Part shown: one piece after another, positions 1 to 12,870 of the stretch
How positions within the stretch are numbered: the first letter of the stretch is position 1
How the letters are laid out: each line of letters begins with the position of its first letter
NCBI GenBank assembly: GCA_026225945.1
Contig: JAMJFZ010001868.1
Coordinates: 8,833,001-8,897,000 of the forward strand
DNA length: 64,000 nt
DNA from: Cricetomys ansorgei
Taxonomy: Eukaryota; Chordata; Mammalia; Rodentia; Nesomyidae
Direction: 5' to 3'
Notes under the pieces: model-generated
What the model saw: the letters and a program-made list of their open reading frames with translations, nothing else
What the model was told of the DNA's origin: nothing
Databases searched by the model: none
Made by a program: the position numbers and the translations under genes

Positions 1-529
<529 letters not shown>

Positions 530-555
530 TGAGTGTGTGACTTTCTGCTGTAAGC

Positions 556-598
556 ACAAACTACACATAGATACAAACTACACATAGATACAAACTAC
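556..598. repeat. 17-bp tandem repeat, 2.5 copies
   Basis: The unit ACAAACTACACATAGAT occurs at 556-572, exactly again at 573-589, and partly at 590-598. It starts 28 bp after the splice donor of the Cwh43 exon. The copies are identical, which suggests a recent duplication. Confidence 0.95.
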
Positions 599-780
599 CG
601 AGTGCCCCTACAGAGCCCAGATATCACCTCATATGAGCTCAAAATTGTGGTACATCCTACAGACACATTTCAAGTGAGGATGGTAAGGATTATAACCCAA
701 GCGTTAAAGTTATAGCCTTTGCTTTCTGGATTGAAGAAATGTTTCATAGCTCTCGCCTCAGGGAAGGTGTCCCTGTGGTA

Positions 781-862
781 TCACCACTACCACAACCACC
801 ATCATCACTGTCACCACCACCAGCACAGCTGCCACCATCGCCACCATTGTCATCGCCATTAA
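781..862. repeat. Imperfect CCA/CAC-rich trinucleotide tract
   Basis: The stretch consists largely of CAC, CCA, ATC and CAT triplets with interruptions, a decayed trinucleotide microsatellite. It lies inside the last Cwh43 intron and has no coding context. Confidence 0.8.
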
Positions 863-1861
863 CATGACCATGACAGGGAATATTTGAGTGTTCCCATATC
901 ACAGCCCTGTTCCAAATTACTTCTGTGCTATCTCAATTTAACTCATTGAGTTGTTAACTGCTGTTAGAAATATTTCGCTGAGAAGGAAATTCAGGCTGAG
1001 GAATACAATTGCATTAGGTTTAAATGATAGAGCTGTTGAGGAGGAAGGAAGCCTCTTAGCACCTCGGGGGTGCTGTAATTTTAGTTGGCTGCACCTTCCG
1101 TTCAGCCTGAGAGCATTTGAAACCTGCACTGCTTAGCCTGGCCCCAGATCAACTCATTAGGACTCCCTGTGATGATGCTTGGTTTGGGGACTTAAAAAAA
1201 ATTCTTCCCAGGTTATTCTAATGGGCAATTCACACTGAGACTGTGATGTGTGGGTAATTCCCGTACATTGCAGATATTCTACCATGAAAGAGATATTGAA
1301 TTTCATTTTGCTTAGTTTTAACAGTGGTTATCAAAGAGATCTGTTCGTAGCCAAGCGTATGATTTGAAGCATGTGCTCTTTTCTCTGCCACAGCGGATGG
1401 TGGCACAGGACTTCCATGTCGACCCGGACACTGAGCATGCCCTAGTCATTACTATCATTCAACATTGCTATTTCACTACCACATAGCTGCAACAATTTCT
1501 CAGACTTTGTCAGGGACAAAATTACACTACTTCCTTTACCTTGGTGGGTAGAGGTGGGGGCGACTGTACCAGAGGGTAGTGATTAATGTAAGGAGAGGGA
1601 AACCATGCCTTGCTTTGTTACTGTTTCTCTCCTGCGGTATAAGAGGAAAGAGATGGTGTCTCAGCCTCTGTGTTCTTGCCAGAGACTGCATAAGTCCTGT
1701 TTAGCCTCTCTAAGCCTCAAGTCCTTCAGTGAAGAGTGAAAAAAGCTAGTAGCATCCATAGCCAGAGCCAATTGGGGTTTGTGTGACACATGTCTTAGAA
1801 CAGTGCATAACAAACGTTCATTAGCAACAGAGATGTTGGTAGCTACAGATGTGAAAGGGTC

Positions 1862-2249
1862 TGTCTTAGGGTGGCTACTTCTGTAATGAAACACTGTGAG
1901 CAAAGCAACTCACGTTTACCTCCCTGAGGTAAAGGTAAAGGTCATTCGCTTCCACATCACTGTTCGTCATTGAAGGAAGTTAGAACAGGAACTGAAACAG
2001 CACAGGAACCTGGAGGCAGGAGCTGATAAAGTGCTGCTTACTGGCTTACTCTCCATGGCTAGTTCAGCCCGGTTCCTTATAGGACCCAAGATTATAAGCC
2101 CAGGGATGCCCTACCCACAGTGAACTGGGCCTTCCCACTTGAATCACTAATTAAGAAAATACCCTACAGGTTTGTCGCAACCCTAATCTTAGAAATCTTT
2201 CTCAAACGACTCTAGTCTGTGTCAACCTGACATAAAACTAGCCAGCACA
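1862..2249 (-). mobile_element. Solo LTR, rodent MaLR/ERVL-type, antisense
   Basis: A 388-bp element in reverse orientation. Read on the minus strand it begins TGTGCTGGCTAGTTTTATGT and ends CCTAAGACA, giving TG...CA termini. It is flanked by a perfect 5-bp target duplication, GGGTC, at 1857-1861 and 2250-2254. It matches an abundant rodent interspersed repeat whose exact family name I cannot give. A 5-bp duplication with TG/CA ends is what ERVL/MaLR integration produces. It has no coding capacity. Confidence 0.82.
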
Positions 2250-2812
2250 GGGTCCATCCTTTTTCTGAATGAGGTGACTTCTTCTCAAAATACTAATTTG
2301 GAGCAGAAAAGTTTTTCTTGTTTCTTTTTTTTTCATCATACACCAGGCACTGGCAAGAGCCCAATAAACTATTTCTGGTGAACCACAACTGCAGATTGAG
2401 CCAAGACAGCCGTGACTGAGCTAGGTCTACTTTCTTGCTCAGTTACAAGAATGACGAAGTGGGGGGAGACATGCCTTCGGTACAAAATCCTGCTGAGGAC
2501 ACTTAAGATGCACTCCCTCAGTAGTCTTAGATCTTCGACACACCATTGCTAACTTTAGCCACAATGCCTTAGAGGAGAAGATCCCCGATCCTGTAAAACT
2601 GAAATCACATCCTTTGACCTGTGTCTTCTCCCAGTCAGCCCCAGGCGACCACTGTTACTATGCTCTGTGATTCTGCAAGTATAACTTTTAAAAAGTTCTA
2701 CATGTAAACAAGCACATGCTATCTCAAGCTTGCACTCTTTCTCCCTCCCCCAATCCTCTCTCCTGAGGATCAAACAAACATTGGCACATGCACATACATG
2801 GCCGCTGGGCTG

Positions 2813-2813
<1 letters not shown>

Positions 2814-2848
<35 letters not shown>
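2814..2848. repeat. (TG)n microsatellite
   Basis: An uninterrupted TG run of about 35 bp, directly before an antisense B1 SINE. Confidence 0.97.
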
Positions 2849-2854
<6 letters not shown>

Positions 2855-2982
2855 TCGTATTTTTTCTTTGAAACAGGCTCTCACTAGGTAGCTCAGGCTG
2901 ACCTTGAACTTGCTATATAATCCAGGCTGGTTTTGAACTGGCAATCCTCCTGCCTCTGTTTCCCAACTGCTGAGATGACAGC
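2855..2982 (-). mobile_element. B1 SINE, antisense, diverged
   Basis: A T-rich start is followed by the reverse B1 signature (CAGGCTGACCTTGAACT, then CTCCTGCCTCTG). It is clearly diverged from a young B1. Confidence 0.8.
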
Positions 2983-3147
2983 TGAGCCCAGGTGTCTGGT
3001 TAGGTCACTGGTCATGATGCTATCTAGCTTTATCCACGGTTCAGCAGAAGACAGAATTCCCTTGTTTTCAGAGGCTGAATAGTATTCCAGTGTGCGTGGA
3101 CACAGGGCAGCCTTGGGTGTGGCATTCCTAATTCTTCAGGAACTGCC

Positions 3148-3375
3148 TTTTTTTTTTTTTTTTGAGACAGCTTCTCACTAGCTTTGGAGTCCATCAATTA
3201 GGCTAATGGCTGCCCAGCATGCCCCTCCGATCTGCCTGTCTCTGTCTCTCCAGTACCCGGGTGACAAGAGCACACCACCACACCGGACTTTTTTAAAATG
3301 CGGGTCCTAGGAATCACTCAGGTCTCTATGCTGATCAAGCAAGTGTTTTACCCTGAGCTATCTCCACAGTTGCCT
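3148..3375 (-). mobile_element. B1/B4-type composite SINE, antisense
   Basis: Starts with a T16 tract and GAGACAG, continues with a reverse B1-like body, and ends with a reverse ID/B2-like segment (GCAAGTGTTTTACCCTGAGC). That order is typical of B4-type composites. Boundaries are approximate. Confidence 0.55.
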
Positions 3376-3592
3376 GTTAAATCCACTTTTAAATTAGCAT
3401 GCAAAGTGAAAGGTTTCACTATGGCAGTTCCAAACATATATTACCATACTTAGTTCTCATTCATTCTCTCCCCACTGCCACCCTCCAACTCTCCTTCCCC
3501 CAGCCAGTGTGGTAATCATGCCACGTGTAGTCCTGACCATCTCTTCCTTATCCCCTCACCCCCTTAACTTCCCTGCCGCCCTTCTCATGTTC

Positions 3593-3593
<1 letters not shown>

Positions 3594-3641
<48 letters not shown>
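3594..3641. repeat. (CA)n microsatellite
   Basis: An uninterrupted AC run of about 48 bp inside the antisense L1 3' region. Confidence 0.97.
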
Positions 3642-3643
<2 letters not shown>

Positions 3644-4251
3644 CAATCTATTCCACACATTAAACATGTGATACCTCTCCCTGAGTCTGGCTTATTTTGT
3701 TTAACATAATGATTTCCAGTTACCTCCACTTTCCTGCAGACGTTGTGATTCCAGTTCTTCTCTGTAACTGAATGAAATTCCATTTTGTATATGTACCACA
3801 TTTTTTTTATCCACTCATAGATTGATGGACATGGGGAGGTTCCATTGGAGGTGACAAACATGGATGTGTAGGTGTCTCTGTGGAATGTCCATGTATAGTC
3901 TTTTGGATATGTCCTCAGAAGTGATATGGATGGGTCAAATGGTAGTTTCATTTTTAGCTTTTTGAAAAGCCCGCACACTGATTTCCATAGTGGTTATGCA
4001 TATCTGCATTCCCTCCAACAGGACAGGAGTGTCCCTCTTTCCCCACATCCTCACCAGCATTGATTGTCATTTATTTTCCCAACGATAGCCATTCTGGTTG
4101 GGGTAAGACGGAATTCTCCAAACACTTCTAATTTCCATTTCCCATGTGATTAAGGGCATCAAATACTTTTTCAGATATTTATTGACCTTCTGTGTTTCTT
4201 CTTTTGAGAATTGTCTATTCATTTAATTAGCCCATTTATTGATTGAATGAT

Positions 4252-4442
4252 TTAAAAAAATAATATATTTTTATTTTATGTGCGTTGGTGTTTTGCCTTC
4301 ATGTATATCTGTGTGAGGGTGTTGGATCCCCTGGAACTGGAGTTACAGACAGTTATGAGCTGCCATGTGGGTGATGGGAATTGAACCTGGGTCCTCTGGA
4401 AAAACAGCCATCTCTCACCGCTGAGCCATTTCTCCAGCCCCT
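4252..4442 (-). mobile_element. B2/B3 SINE, antisense
   Basis: Reverse B2/B3 body: an A/T-rich tail at left, GGATCCCCTGGAACTGGAGT in the middle, and TGAGCCATTTCTCCAGCCCC at right. The last is the reverse of the tRNA-derived head. It sits within the antisense L1. Confidence 0.92.
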
Positions 4443-5061
4443 GATTGGGTGTTTTTTTAATATTTAATTTGTGCAGCTCTTCATATATTCTAGACATTAA
4501 TTACTTGACTGATGTGTAGTTGGCAAAGGTTTTTTTGTTTTTTGGGTTTTTTTTCTTAATTCTGGAGGCTGGCTCTACATTCTGGTGATGGTTTCATCCA
4601 CTGTGTAGAACCTTTGAGTTTTATGCAAGCTTTCTGGCTGTGGTTGTTCCTTGTTCTCGGATGCTCAGGGAGACTCAGTTTTAAACAACAGGTCTCCTCT
4701 TAAGGTGACATGAGCCTCCACCACTTCCCCCTGTTCCTCAGAGTGACATGGTAGGATTCCTCCTCACTGCTGGCCCTCTGGATGAGAGAGGAGCCACCAC
4801 CTCATTTGAGGTTCTGTGAGCACTGTGGGCATGGCCTGAGGGCAAGACTGCTAATTCACCTTTTACCAGGGCCACATGGCTTGCATTCTGCGTGAGGTTT
4901 CTGTGTCCCCTTCCTCCAGTGGAAAGCCACGCAGAGCTGGGTTCCACATGGCTAGCTTCCTTTTGCCGTATTTCCCATCTTTCCCTCTGTAGTTTTTAAC
5001 TGTTCTAAGTTTCTAAATGTGAATTTCTAAAGCCTTTCCTCTCTTGAAATAAACTATATTT

Positions 5062-5180
5062 TCCCTTCCTTCCTTCCTTCCTTCCTTCCTTCCTTCCTTC
5101 CTTCCTTCCTTCCTTCCTTCCTTCTTGCTTTTCCCCTTTTCCTCCCTCCCTTCCCCTCCCTTCCCCCCTCCTCCTTCTTT
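5062..5180. repeat. (TTCC)n microsatellite with polypyrimidine extension
   Basis: A near-perfect TTCC array to about 5123, followed by nearly pure C/T sequence to about 5180. Only isolated purines break the tract. Confidence 0.95.
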
Positions 5181-6913
5181 TAAAGAAATGTCTATTCAGC
5201 TCCTGTGTTTTTCCATCGGATTTTTTTTTTAACTACAAAATTCTGGCCTAATAAAATGCCTTTATTTGAAGGGTTCTCTCTTTTTCGGTTTCTTGGAAGA
5301 GTTTGAGGAAGGCTGGCATTAATGTTTCTTTAAATGTTGCATAGAAGCCACCAACAGTGCCATGTCTTGAACTGATTTGGGGGTGTGGTGTGGATAACTG
5401 ACTCAATCTTCTTACTTCTTACTAAACTGTTTAGATTTTAGATTTCTTCAAAATTTAGTCTTGGTGGGTTGCATAGTTCTGTGAATGAATCCCTTTCTAG
5501 GTTATCCAGTTGGGTTATAATTGATCATGGTAGACTCTCGTGATCTTTTGCATTTCTGTGATTTCTTTCACTTATAATTTTATTTGAGGTTTTTCTTTGT
5601 TGTTAGTAAGTACAGCTAAAGGTTTATCAGGTTTTAAATCTTTTCAGGAAGCTGACCCTCAATCTCTTTTATCTTTTGCTTTTCTATCCTCTCATTATTT
5701 TGCTCTGATCTTTGTTATTTCCTTCTTAGACTCTGGGCATGGTTTGTTCTTTTTGCAGCTTATTACGGCATAAAGTTTGGCTCTTTAAATCTTTCTCCCT
5801 TGATTCAGACAGTTATTGCCACAGACTTCTCTCTTAAAATCAGTCTTATACCTGTATGTTATGGTATGTTGTATTTCCATCTTAACACACATCAATATTT
5901 TAATTTTTTTTCCTTCTTATTACTTCCTTGAGTCACCGGTCATTTGTCAGTATGTTGTCTTTATTTCTGTGTATTTGTGAATCCTGCAATTTTACCTCTA
6001 GATATTGAGTTCCAGTTTCATACTACTGTCTGTAGAAGAGATAGTTGATATGGTTCACATGTTTTTAAATTTATTAAGACTGCATTGTATCCTAACGATG
6101 AATCAGTTCTGGAGAATGTTCCGTATGTGCATTAGTCTGCTGCTATAATGGAGTATTCTGTATATATCTGTTGAGTTCATTTTGCTATAGTGCAGTGCTG
6201 AATCTGCTGTGCCCTGCATCTGCTGTTGAAAATGACTATTGAATTCCTCTTCCATTTGTGCTTTCCTTTGTAGCCTCCCTTTATATACTTAGATGCTTTG
6301 ATGTCGAGTGCACATATGCTCACAACTGTTACATGCCATTGATGAACTGACTCCCTTATCACTAGATAATGACCTTCTTGGTCTCCTGTGACAGTTTTTG
6401 ACTTTAAGCTTATTTTCTCTGCTATAAGCATAGCCACCCTGTTCTCACTTAGTTGTATCTGAATGGACTATTTTTGCAGCCCTTTACTTTCAGCCTGCAT
6501 ATGCTATTAAAGCTAAATTGAGCTGTACAGGCAGCCTAGAGTTGGTTCATTTAAAAAAAAAAAACTCATTTGACTGCAATCTGTTTCATGGGTGAAGAAT
6601 TTGATCCACTTACATTTAAAGTAATTGATAGGTAAGAACTTAAGCTGCCAGTAAACAATTGTTTTTTTGATTGCTTTGTGGTTCTTTTATTGTATCCTTC
6701 CTCTCCTGATGTCTTTCTTTTTGACTTGATTTATATACTGATTTTTCTTTGTGGTTACATAAGCCATACACAGAACATCTCATAACCGCATTCAGACCAT
6801 ATCTACTTTTTCACCTCCCCTCTAATACTTCTAGCCCCCGATCTCTTTTTCCTCCCAAATTTATGTGTTCTTTCTCTCTTTCAACTCACTGAGCCTACTT
6901 GGTGCTGCCTGTA

Positions 6914-6916
<3 letters not shown>

Positions 6917-6948
<32 letters not shown>
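6917..6948. repeat. (GT)n microsatellite
   Basis: A GT run of about 32 bp near the left-over edge of the L1 remnant. Confidence 0.95.
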
Positions 6949-6950
<2 letters not shown>

Positions 6951-8700
6951 GACCATCTACTGGAGCATCAGCAGTCTCTCAGTGATTACGATCCTGAAGA
7001 AAATTTACTTTCCCTCCCCTCGAAGACATCAACTAACACTAAAGACCTCTAAAAATGCCACATGGAAGCCTACTTCCGTAGAAGTTTCTTAATCTATAGT
7101 TTAAGCAGAGTTACCATACCACAGTAGGACAATGCCCTTCCCAAACACCACAGGTTATCAAAAAAAGCTCACTGCCAGGAATGGGTTACATTTTTTTTTG
7201 AATTTTTAGTCAATAGAGACCCATAGACCCCCAAACATTACAAGTTATTGCCTTTGTTCTTGGTTATCCTTCATAACTTGATGGTAAAGCCTTATTTTAA
7301 AGGTTATGAAGTTATAGGGCATGGAGAAATCAGGTTGGTAATGATCTGGAAGCTTCATCCCTACTTGCTAGCTTCCATTGTGCCAGAAGGTTCTAGTTAC
7401 AGTACTGGAGGAGAAAGACATTCAACCATTTTACATGCCTGTGAACCCTGAGAGCTACGAAAGCGACAGTCATGGCCATTGGTACAGTAGTGCACAAATA
7501 TTATAAAAGTAACCATTTTATTGCTGAAGCAATTCATGTGTCTTAGGTATTATACATCTGTTAAAAATTGTTAGAGGTATACTTCTTTCTAGTACTTTTA
7601 TTGTTCACCTGAATTCCTTAACTTTTGTTAAGGCATTTTTGCATGTGAATAGTTGCTTAAACTGATGTTTCTGTGAAGGGATGAGCATTGGAAAATCTCA
7701 TTTTGTCATCTTGCTGAACTTACACTTGCATATATTTATACATTATTCAATAATACCAATCTAACAAATGTAGACAATTATATATGTATATATAATTATC
7801 TATACTTACAAACACATATATTTGTGCATGTGTGTATCCTATTTGTGAATCCAATGTCTTTCATCCAAGTATGTTATGGACTTTGATAATAACCTCCTTG
7901 AAGCATTGTCATAATTGCATAATATTCATTGTATGGATGTATTAAATTTAAGTTAACCAGTTTAGTTGGTTTTCACATTGATTCTCTCATTATTACAAAA
8001 TGTCTTTCTTATGTCCTAAGGACAAATTCTTGCTTACTTTCTGAGGATTTAGTTGTAGATAATGGACAACAGAATCAAGGTTCTGAAAAATTTTATTATT
8101 TTCTTCACTATCACCTTGAGATGACGAAGTGAACAGACTCCTGTCATCTACAATACAGAGACCAGCTGGTTATCATGGCTGCCACTGGAGTAAAGGAAGT
8201 CTATGGCCTCACTTGCTGTGGTCTGAGCTCTCAGTGCCTTGAGTACTACACACATTGACCAAGGCTATGCGCTTAGTAGTTCTTCAGGGAAACAAAGGGA
8301 ATCCACAGCACATGAGCACTTGCAGACAATTTAGAAGCTCTGAGCCAAGAGAGATTTTATATAGGTGCAAATGCACACGAATAAACCCTCAGGTGCCTTG
8401 AGCCCTTTTCCTGTAAGGTAAATTCAAACGCAGGATGAGGGCAAAAACTCATGCATTTTTCCATCAGTGTTATTAGCTGATGATACCTAAACACTTGTGC
8501 TTTTGAAATGATCTATCACCAGGGAGAGAGCTTTGGAGTTAAGATTTCAACCCACTTGTTCTGCAAATTCTTTGTAATTTCTGTGTCATTTGATTCACCA
8601 CTTGCTGTTTTATAAACCGATCCCATCAATATTCTCTTTGTGATAAGCAGACAAAAATGCAATAACTTATGATTTAAGGTTTCCCTTCCTTTCTGAATAG

Positions 8701-8808
<108 letters not shown>

Positions 8809-8990
8809 ACCCTTTTAGACAAGAAGTCATCAACTGGGGAAATATGTAACAGCCTAAAGAAGAGTTTAATGAAAATAGAAGGATACACGTGACCGACCTC
8901 AAGAATTAAAAAGGGTGACATCATGCAGTGGGAATTCCGTCAATTCATAAGCTGTGTTGCTTAATAAAGGCACCTGAGTTACTTTTGTTA
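8809..8990 (+). other. Cwh43: Cwh43 3' UTR
   Basis: A short 3' UTR from the TGA to a cleavage site estimated 15-25 bp after the AATAAA. An ID SINE starts about 40 bp further on, so the UTR itself seems free of repeats. Confidence 0.7.
8963..8968 (+). terminator. Cwh43: Cwh43 polyadenylation signal AATAAA
   Basis: A canonical AATAAA hexamer 155 bp after the stop codon, followed by a T-rich stretch (ACTTTTGTT at about 8981-8989) that can serve as downstream element. It is the first AATAAA after the stop. Confidence 0.82.
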
Positions 8991-9029
8991 AAAAATAGAG
9001 TGTGTGGTAATATAAGAAGTTAAGCTCAG

Positions 9030-9115
9030 GCCGTAGCTGTAGCTCAATGGTAGAATGCTTGCCTGGTGTGAATGGGGATCCAGGTTCAATTCCCAGCACT
9101 ACCAGAAATAAGGAA
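9030..9115 (+). mobile_element. ID-type SINE (tRNA-derived)
   Basis: It carries an A-box-like TAGCTCAATGG and a B-box-like GGTTCAATTCC, ending in an A-rich tail. The layout is that of rodent ID/BC1-related SINEs. It lies just after the Cwh43 poly(A) site. Confidence 0.82.
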
Positions 9116-9164
9116 AGTAGGGGAGGGAAAAAAGAAACCACTGACCTGTGATTATTGTAACAAC

Positions 9165-9433
9165 AGTTGGGTTGGGGAAGATGGCACAATGGGTAAAGTA
9201 CTTGCTGTGCAAGCATGAAGGCCTGAGTTTGGATTCCCAGCACCTACAGAATACCAAGTGTGGTAGCACTTCTCCAAAACCCAGTGCTGGGAAATGATAG
9301 AGGGAAACAGGTCCTGGGGGCTCACTGACCAGCCAGTCTAGCCAGTCAGTGAGTACCACGTTCAGTGACACACCTTGTCTCAAAAAATAGTGATAGAGGA
9401 AGACACATGATGTCAGTGTCTGATTTCCACATG

Positions 9434-9436
<3 letters not shown>
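9165..9436 (+). mobile_element. B4/RSINE-type SINE, sense
   Basis: Begins with a tRNA-like head (GATGGCACAATGGGTAAAGT, then GGATTCCCAGCACCTA), followed by a degraded B1-like body and a CA-rich tail running into the next microsatellite. The family label is provisional. Confidence 0.6.

Positions 9437-9479
<43 letters not shown>
9437..9479. repeat. (CA)n microsatellite
   Basis: A CA run of about 43 bp, apparently grown from the tail of the preceding SINE. Confidence 0.96.
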
Positions 9480-9589
9480 AGTTTTACTGGTATAGATAAA
9501 ATAATTTTATTTATATCAACAATCTTAGAGAAAAGATAATGTGCATCAACTTATTTCTGTAGTGTTTTCAGATGCATGGTCCAGCACAC

Positions 9590-9960
9590 TGTCAAAGATA
9601 ACTGAGCATAAACCACCATCAACAGAAACAACAGACAAGAAAATCAGACCTGCTGAGGCTTCCAGTGTAGGATTTATCAAGTCCAGATTATAAAGCAACT
9701 GTGCCTCCCAGGTTTAAGGAAAAGCCAAGCTTGAACATTTTGGCAAGAAACTAAAAGTATAAAGACTGACCTAATAGTTTGGAAAAAAGAGAAAAATAAA
9801 TTCCAGAACTCTAAAAAATATGCCAACTGAACTAAAAAAAAAAAATCACTGAAATGATTTAACATTAGAATAAAAAAATAGTTGAAGGAAATTTGTGAAC
9901 TGGAAAATAGGTAAAAAAAAAAAAATCTCTGATCCAGAGGTGGAGAGACATGAGAACAAA
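9590..9960 (+). mobile_element. Ancient LINE-1 (L1M/HAL1-like) ORF1-region fragment, sense
   Basis: Phrases such as TTGGCAAGAAACTAAAAGTA, CTGACCTAATAGTTTGGAAA and TTTGTGAACTGGAAAATAGG match the ORF1 region of old mammalian L1 or HAL1 elements in sense orientation. It is heavily decayed. It is the only sense-strand L1 fragment I found, and it is intergenic. Confidence 0.65.
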
Positions 9961-12153
9961 ACCCAACTGTACTGTTTAATATCTATATAACGGTGCACTC
10001 TGTACGAGTCAAGAACACATGTCTAGCTACACAAAGTATGTGTAACACTATAATCTTTTAACTCATGTCCATCATTCCTGCATTATTCACAGATGCAAGC
10101 TATTGCTAAATCCCAGGATAAAAATAATGATCCTGGTGGTTTTGGTGCATGTGTAGAGGAGAGGTGTGGCTGACCAGTCTCTCTGGTTGCAGGTTCTTTG
10201 TAGCACAGGTATTGCATTGCTGTGGAGATATTGACTCAAGCCTGTGGTAAGTTGTGGGGAGCAGGGGCTGCCATGCTAGAAAACAATGATGACTGCTTTT
10301 GAGAAAATGGTGTGGTGACTGGGATCACTAGTAGGCTGCTATAATCTGAGAGCCCAGGACAATATCATGGTCCTAGCAGTCATTTTATGATTTTGGAGAA
10401 AATACATAGAAATTAAATAATTTTTATAGAAATTTGGGTTTCTTGCTAGTGATAACACCAGATTCAGCGCTCTGTGGTTGAATCCATGACCATGAGTTGT
10501 TATGGGACCTCATTCCATCCCTTCACAGAGAAAGAGAGCATGCAAATCATTCCTGTTTGCTCTGCCTATTAGCAGAGTAAAACACTATATAAATATTTTT
10601 TTTCCCGTAGCAGAAACTTCCTAATAGTATCTCTGTAAACAGTTTCTAATATTTTTGGCATGTATCCATTTTCTTTTTTCTTATAAAGTACAGCTGAATG
10701 ACAAGATGTTGCAGTTGGTTTTATATTTTTCAGGTTTTCCTTATATTTAAGATGAGAATAACACTCTTTTTCTATTCCCATCCATTTTTGATTAACTCCT
10801 TTTGAACCTCTGTTCTTTTCTCCATCTTTCTATTGAACACTGGTGTGTCATCTCTATGGAGTGTGTTCTCATAACTTGCTCTAGGACTGCAGCGTGTGAC
10901 AAACTAGCCAGGTGAAAGCACTTCCATTGCCTTGGGTATCAATCATCTTTATGTGCCAGGATTTTTTTTTAATACTGCAGTTATTTGGAAATGATCACAG
11001 GTTGCTTTAACCAATAGCTACAGTGCTGTGCTATGGAAACCCAGACCTGCACTTCAGTGCCTTCTATTTGGCTGCTTTCTGCTTCCCTTAAACTCCCTGG
11101 TTTCCAGTGGTCACCACTGGACTCCAAACTTCTATATGATTGACTTTAAAATTTTTATTACATTAGTTCTATATACATGTATATAATGCATTCCTGTTAT
11201 TCTATCCCCCCAACTCTCTCTTCATCCCACCCTTACCCATACCCCACAATGGCCCTTTCTAAGATTCATGACTATTGGTTTTGTTTTGTGACACAGTTAA
11301 TTTAACCAAGGCCATATGTGTGACCTTGAGATATGATGTTAAATCATATCAGTGACGTTTTAATTTCGGTTGGATTTTTTTAGAGTTCTAGATTTTATTT
11401 TTCTCTTTTTTTTCAGCCTTTACACTTTTCGTTTCTTGCCAAAATACTCAAGTGTGGCTCTTCCTTGAAGCATACATAACTTCAGATTGACTTTTACATT
11501 TCCACAGTGTGCCCTTTGGGAGACAAGTCTGATAGTCCAGGAACTCCTAATTTGAGCTGGGGGTTGTGGGTAGGCTGAGGAAGACAGAATCCTATGGGAG
11601 AAAATGGACACATGCAAAGCCAGTTTAAACTGGATACACTCCTGCCACTTGCTGTCTCCACCTTCCTCGGGCTCTTGATTATTTCCTACTTTCTGTACAA
11701 TGGAATGTCTTCAACGAAACTGGCAATTCAAGAAATACTACTAGCGTGCCTCCCATTTACAATTTATTTTTAAATGTTGGATGCCTTTTAGATGATCATA
11801 AAGAATCTAGAAACAAAGAAGAGACAATTAAAAAGAAAGGTATTTATATGCAATATTTTGGAATAGTGAATTTATCTTGTTTTAATAATTTGGTCCAGTA
11901 CAGTAGCCTTCTTTGTTCATTTTTCCCCTATGTCTTCAGTTACTTAAATTTAACTGTGTCTGGAAATATTCATTGAAAAACTCCAGAACAAAACATAGGT
12001 TTAAAACCGTATGGTGTTCTGAGTATTGTGGTGAAACCCTGCTAACTCATCTCTGTCTACCGTATCCGTGCTGTATATGCTGCTCACCCATTAGTCAACA
12101 GCTGTTTTGATTATCAGATCCACTGTCACAGAAACACGGTGTGTTTCTCTACC

Positions 12154-12362
12154 TGAAAAAAAAAAAAAACTTTATTTGTGTTTGTGTGGTATGGGTAACA
12201 TGTGGAGGTCATGGTAACATGCCATGGGTAACATGTGGAGGTCAGAAGACAATTTGCAGGAGTCAGTTCTCATCTTCTACAATGTAGATCCTGGGAATCA
12301 AGATCAGATCATCAGACTTGGTGACAAGTGCATTTACCCACTGAACCATCTCACTGATTTAT
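12154..12362 (-). mobile_element. Rodent SINE-like element, antisense, with internal duplication
   Basis: Reverse tRNA-type head at right (CCACTGAACCATCTCACTG) and a GTGGAGGTCAGAAGACAATT body. A 21-bp segment, ATGGGTAACATGTGGAGGTC plus A, occurs at 12191-12211 and 12224-12244, a 33-bp period duplication. Confidence 0.6.
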
Positions 12363-12763
12363 GTAATCTCTATTTTGTTTTCATAATGTTACCAAAGTGT
12401 AAGAGTAGGGCTGCTGGCAATGTGGGTATGCCAAAGAGAAGCCATGAAGTGCTTCCCTTAAGGGAAATGGAGAAAGGACCATGAGGTATTTTCAGTGAGA
12501 CTACATATACTTGTTACTATACTATACTATCCTGTACTAATATTTATTATGTTTTACTTTTGCTTATTTTTATGAATTTACTAGTCGAGTGGCAGTGGGA
12601 ATGTAGGTGATATGACTGTTGGGTGAAGAACTGAGGGTGAAGGATTGTGTTGATAGGACTAATCAGTCCTTTGGAATCGAGCCCTTAAACTGAAACACGG
12701 CCCTAGGAAGGCAGGAGCATATTTTGCAGCAACTTCCTTGCCTGTTACAAATGACTGTGCTTT

Positions 12764-12870
12764 CTTCCTCTGGAGACAGGGTTTCACAGTCTGGCTAGGA
12801 GCTCCTTATGCAGCCTAGGCTGCCTTTGAATTCACCACAATCCTCCTACCTCCGGTGCAGGATTCACAGG
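12764..12870 (-). mobile_element. B1 SINE fragment, antisense
   Basis: Reverse B1 start (GAGACAGGGTTTCACAGTCT) and a diverged body with CAGCCTAGGCTGCCTTTGAA. Truncated at its right side. Confidence 0.65.

Larger units (their letters stand above)
3400..6730 (-). mobile_element. LINE-1 remnant, antisense, interrupted
   Basis: A long decayed L1 in reverse orientation. The 3' end lies at about 3400-4250 (for example ATGGATGGGTCAAATGGTAG). Reverse ORF2 is recognisable from about 5220, including TTCTTGGAAGAGTTTGAGGA and, near its 5' side, TCCACTTACATTTAAAGTAA at about 6605. It is interrupted by a CA microsatellite, a B2/B3 SINE (4252-4442) and a TTCC tract. No long ORF survives. Being antisense to Cwh43, it would not present the L1 sense poly(A) signals to the host transcript. 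Ends are approximate. Confidence 0.8.

Noticed and set aside
2555..2944. Open frames with His-Thr or Cys-Val repeats (here and at 3509, 6865, 9099, 33224, 61919)
   Set aside because: They are translations of CA/TG microsatellites and adjoining SINEs.
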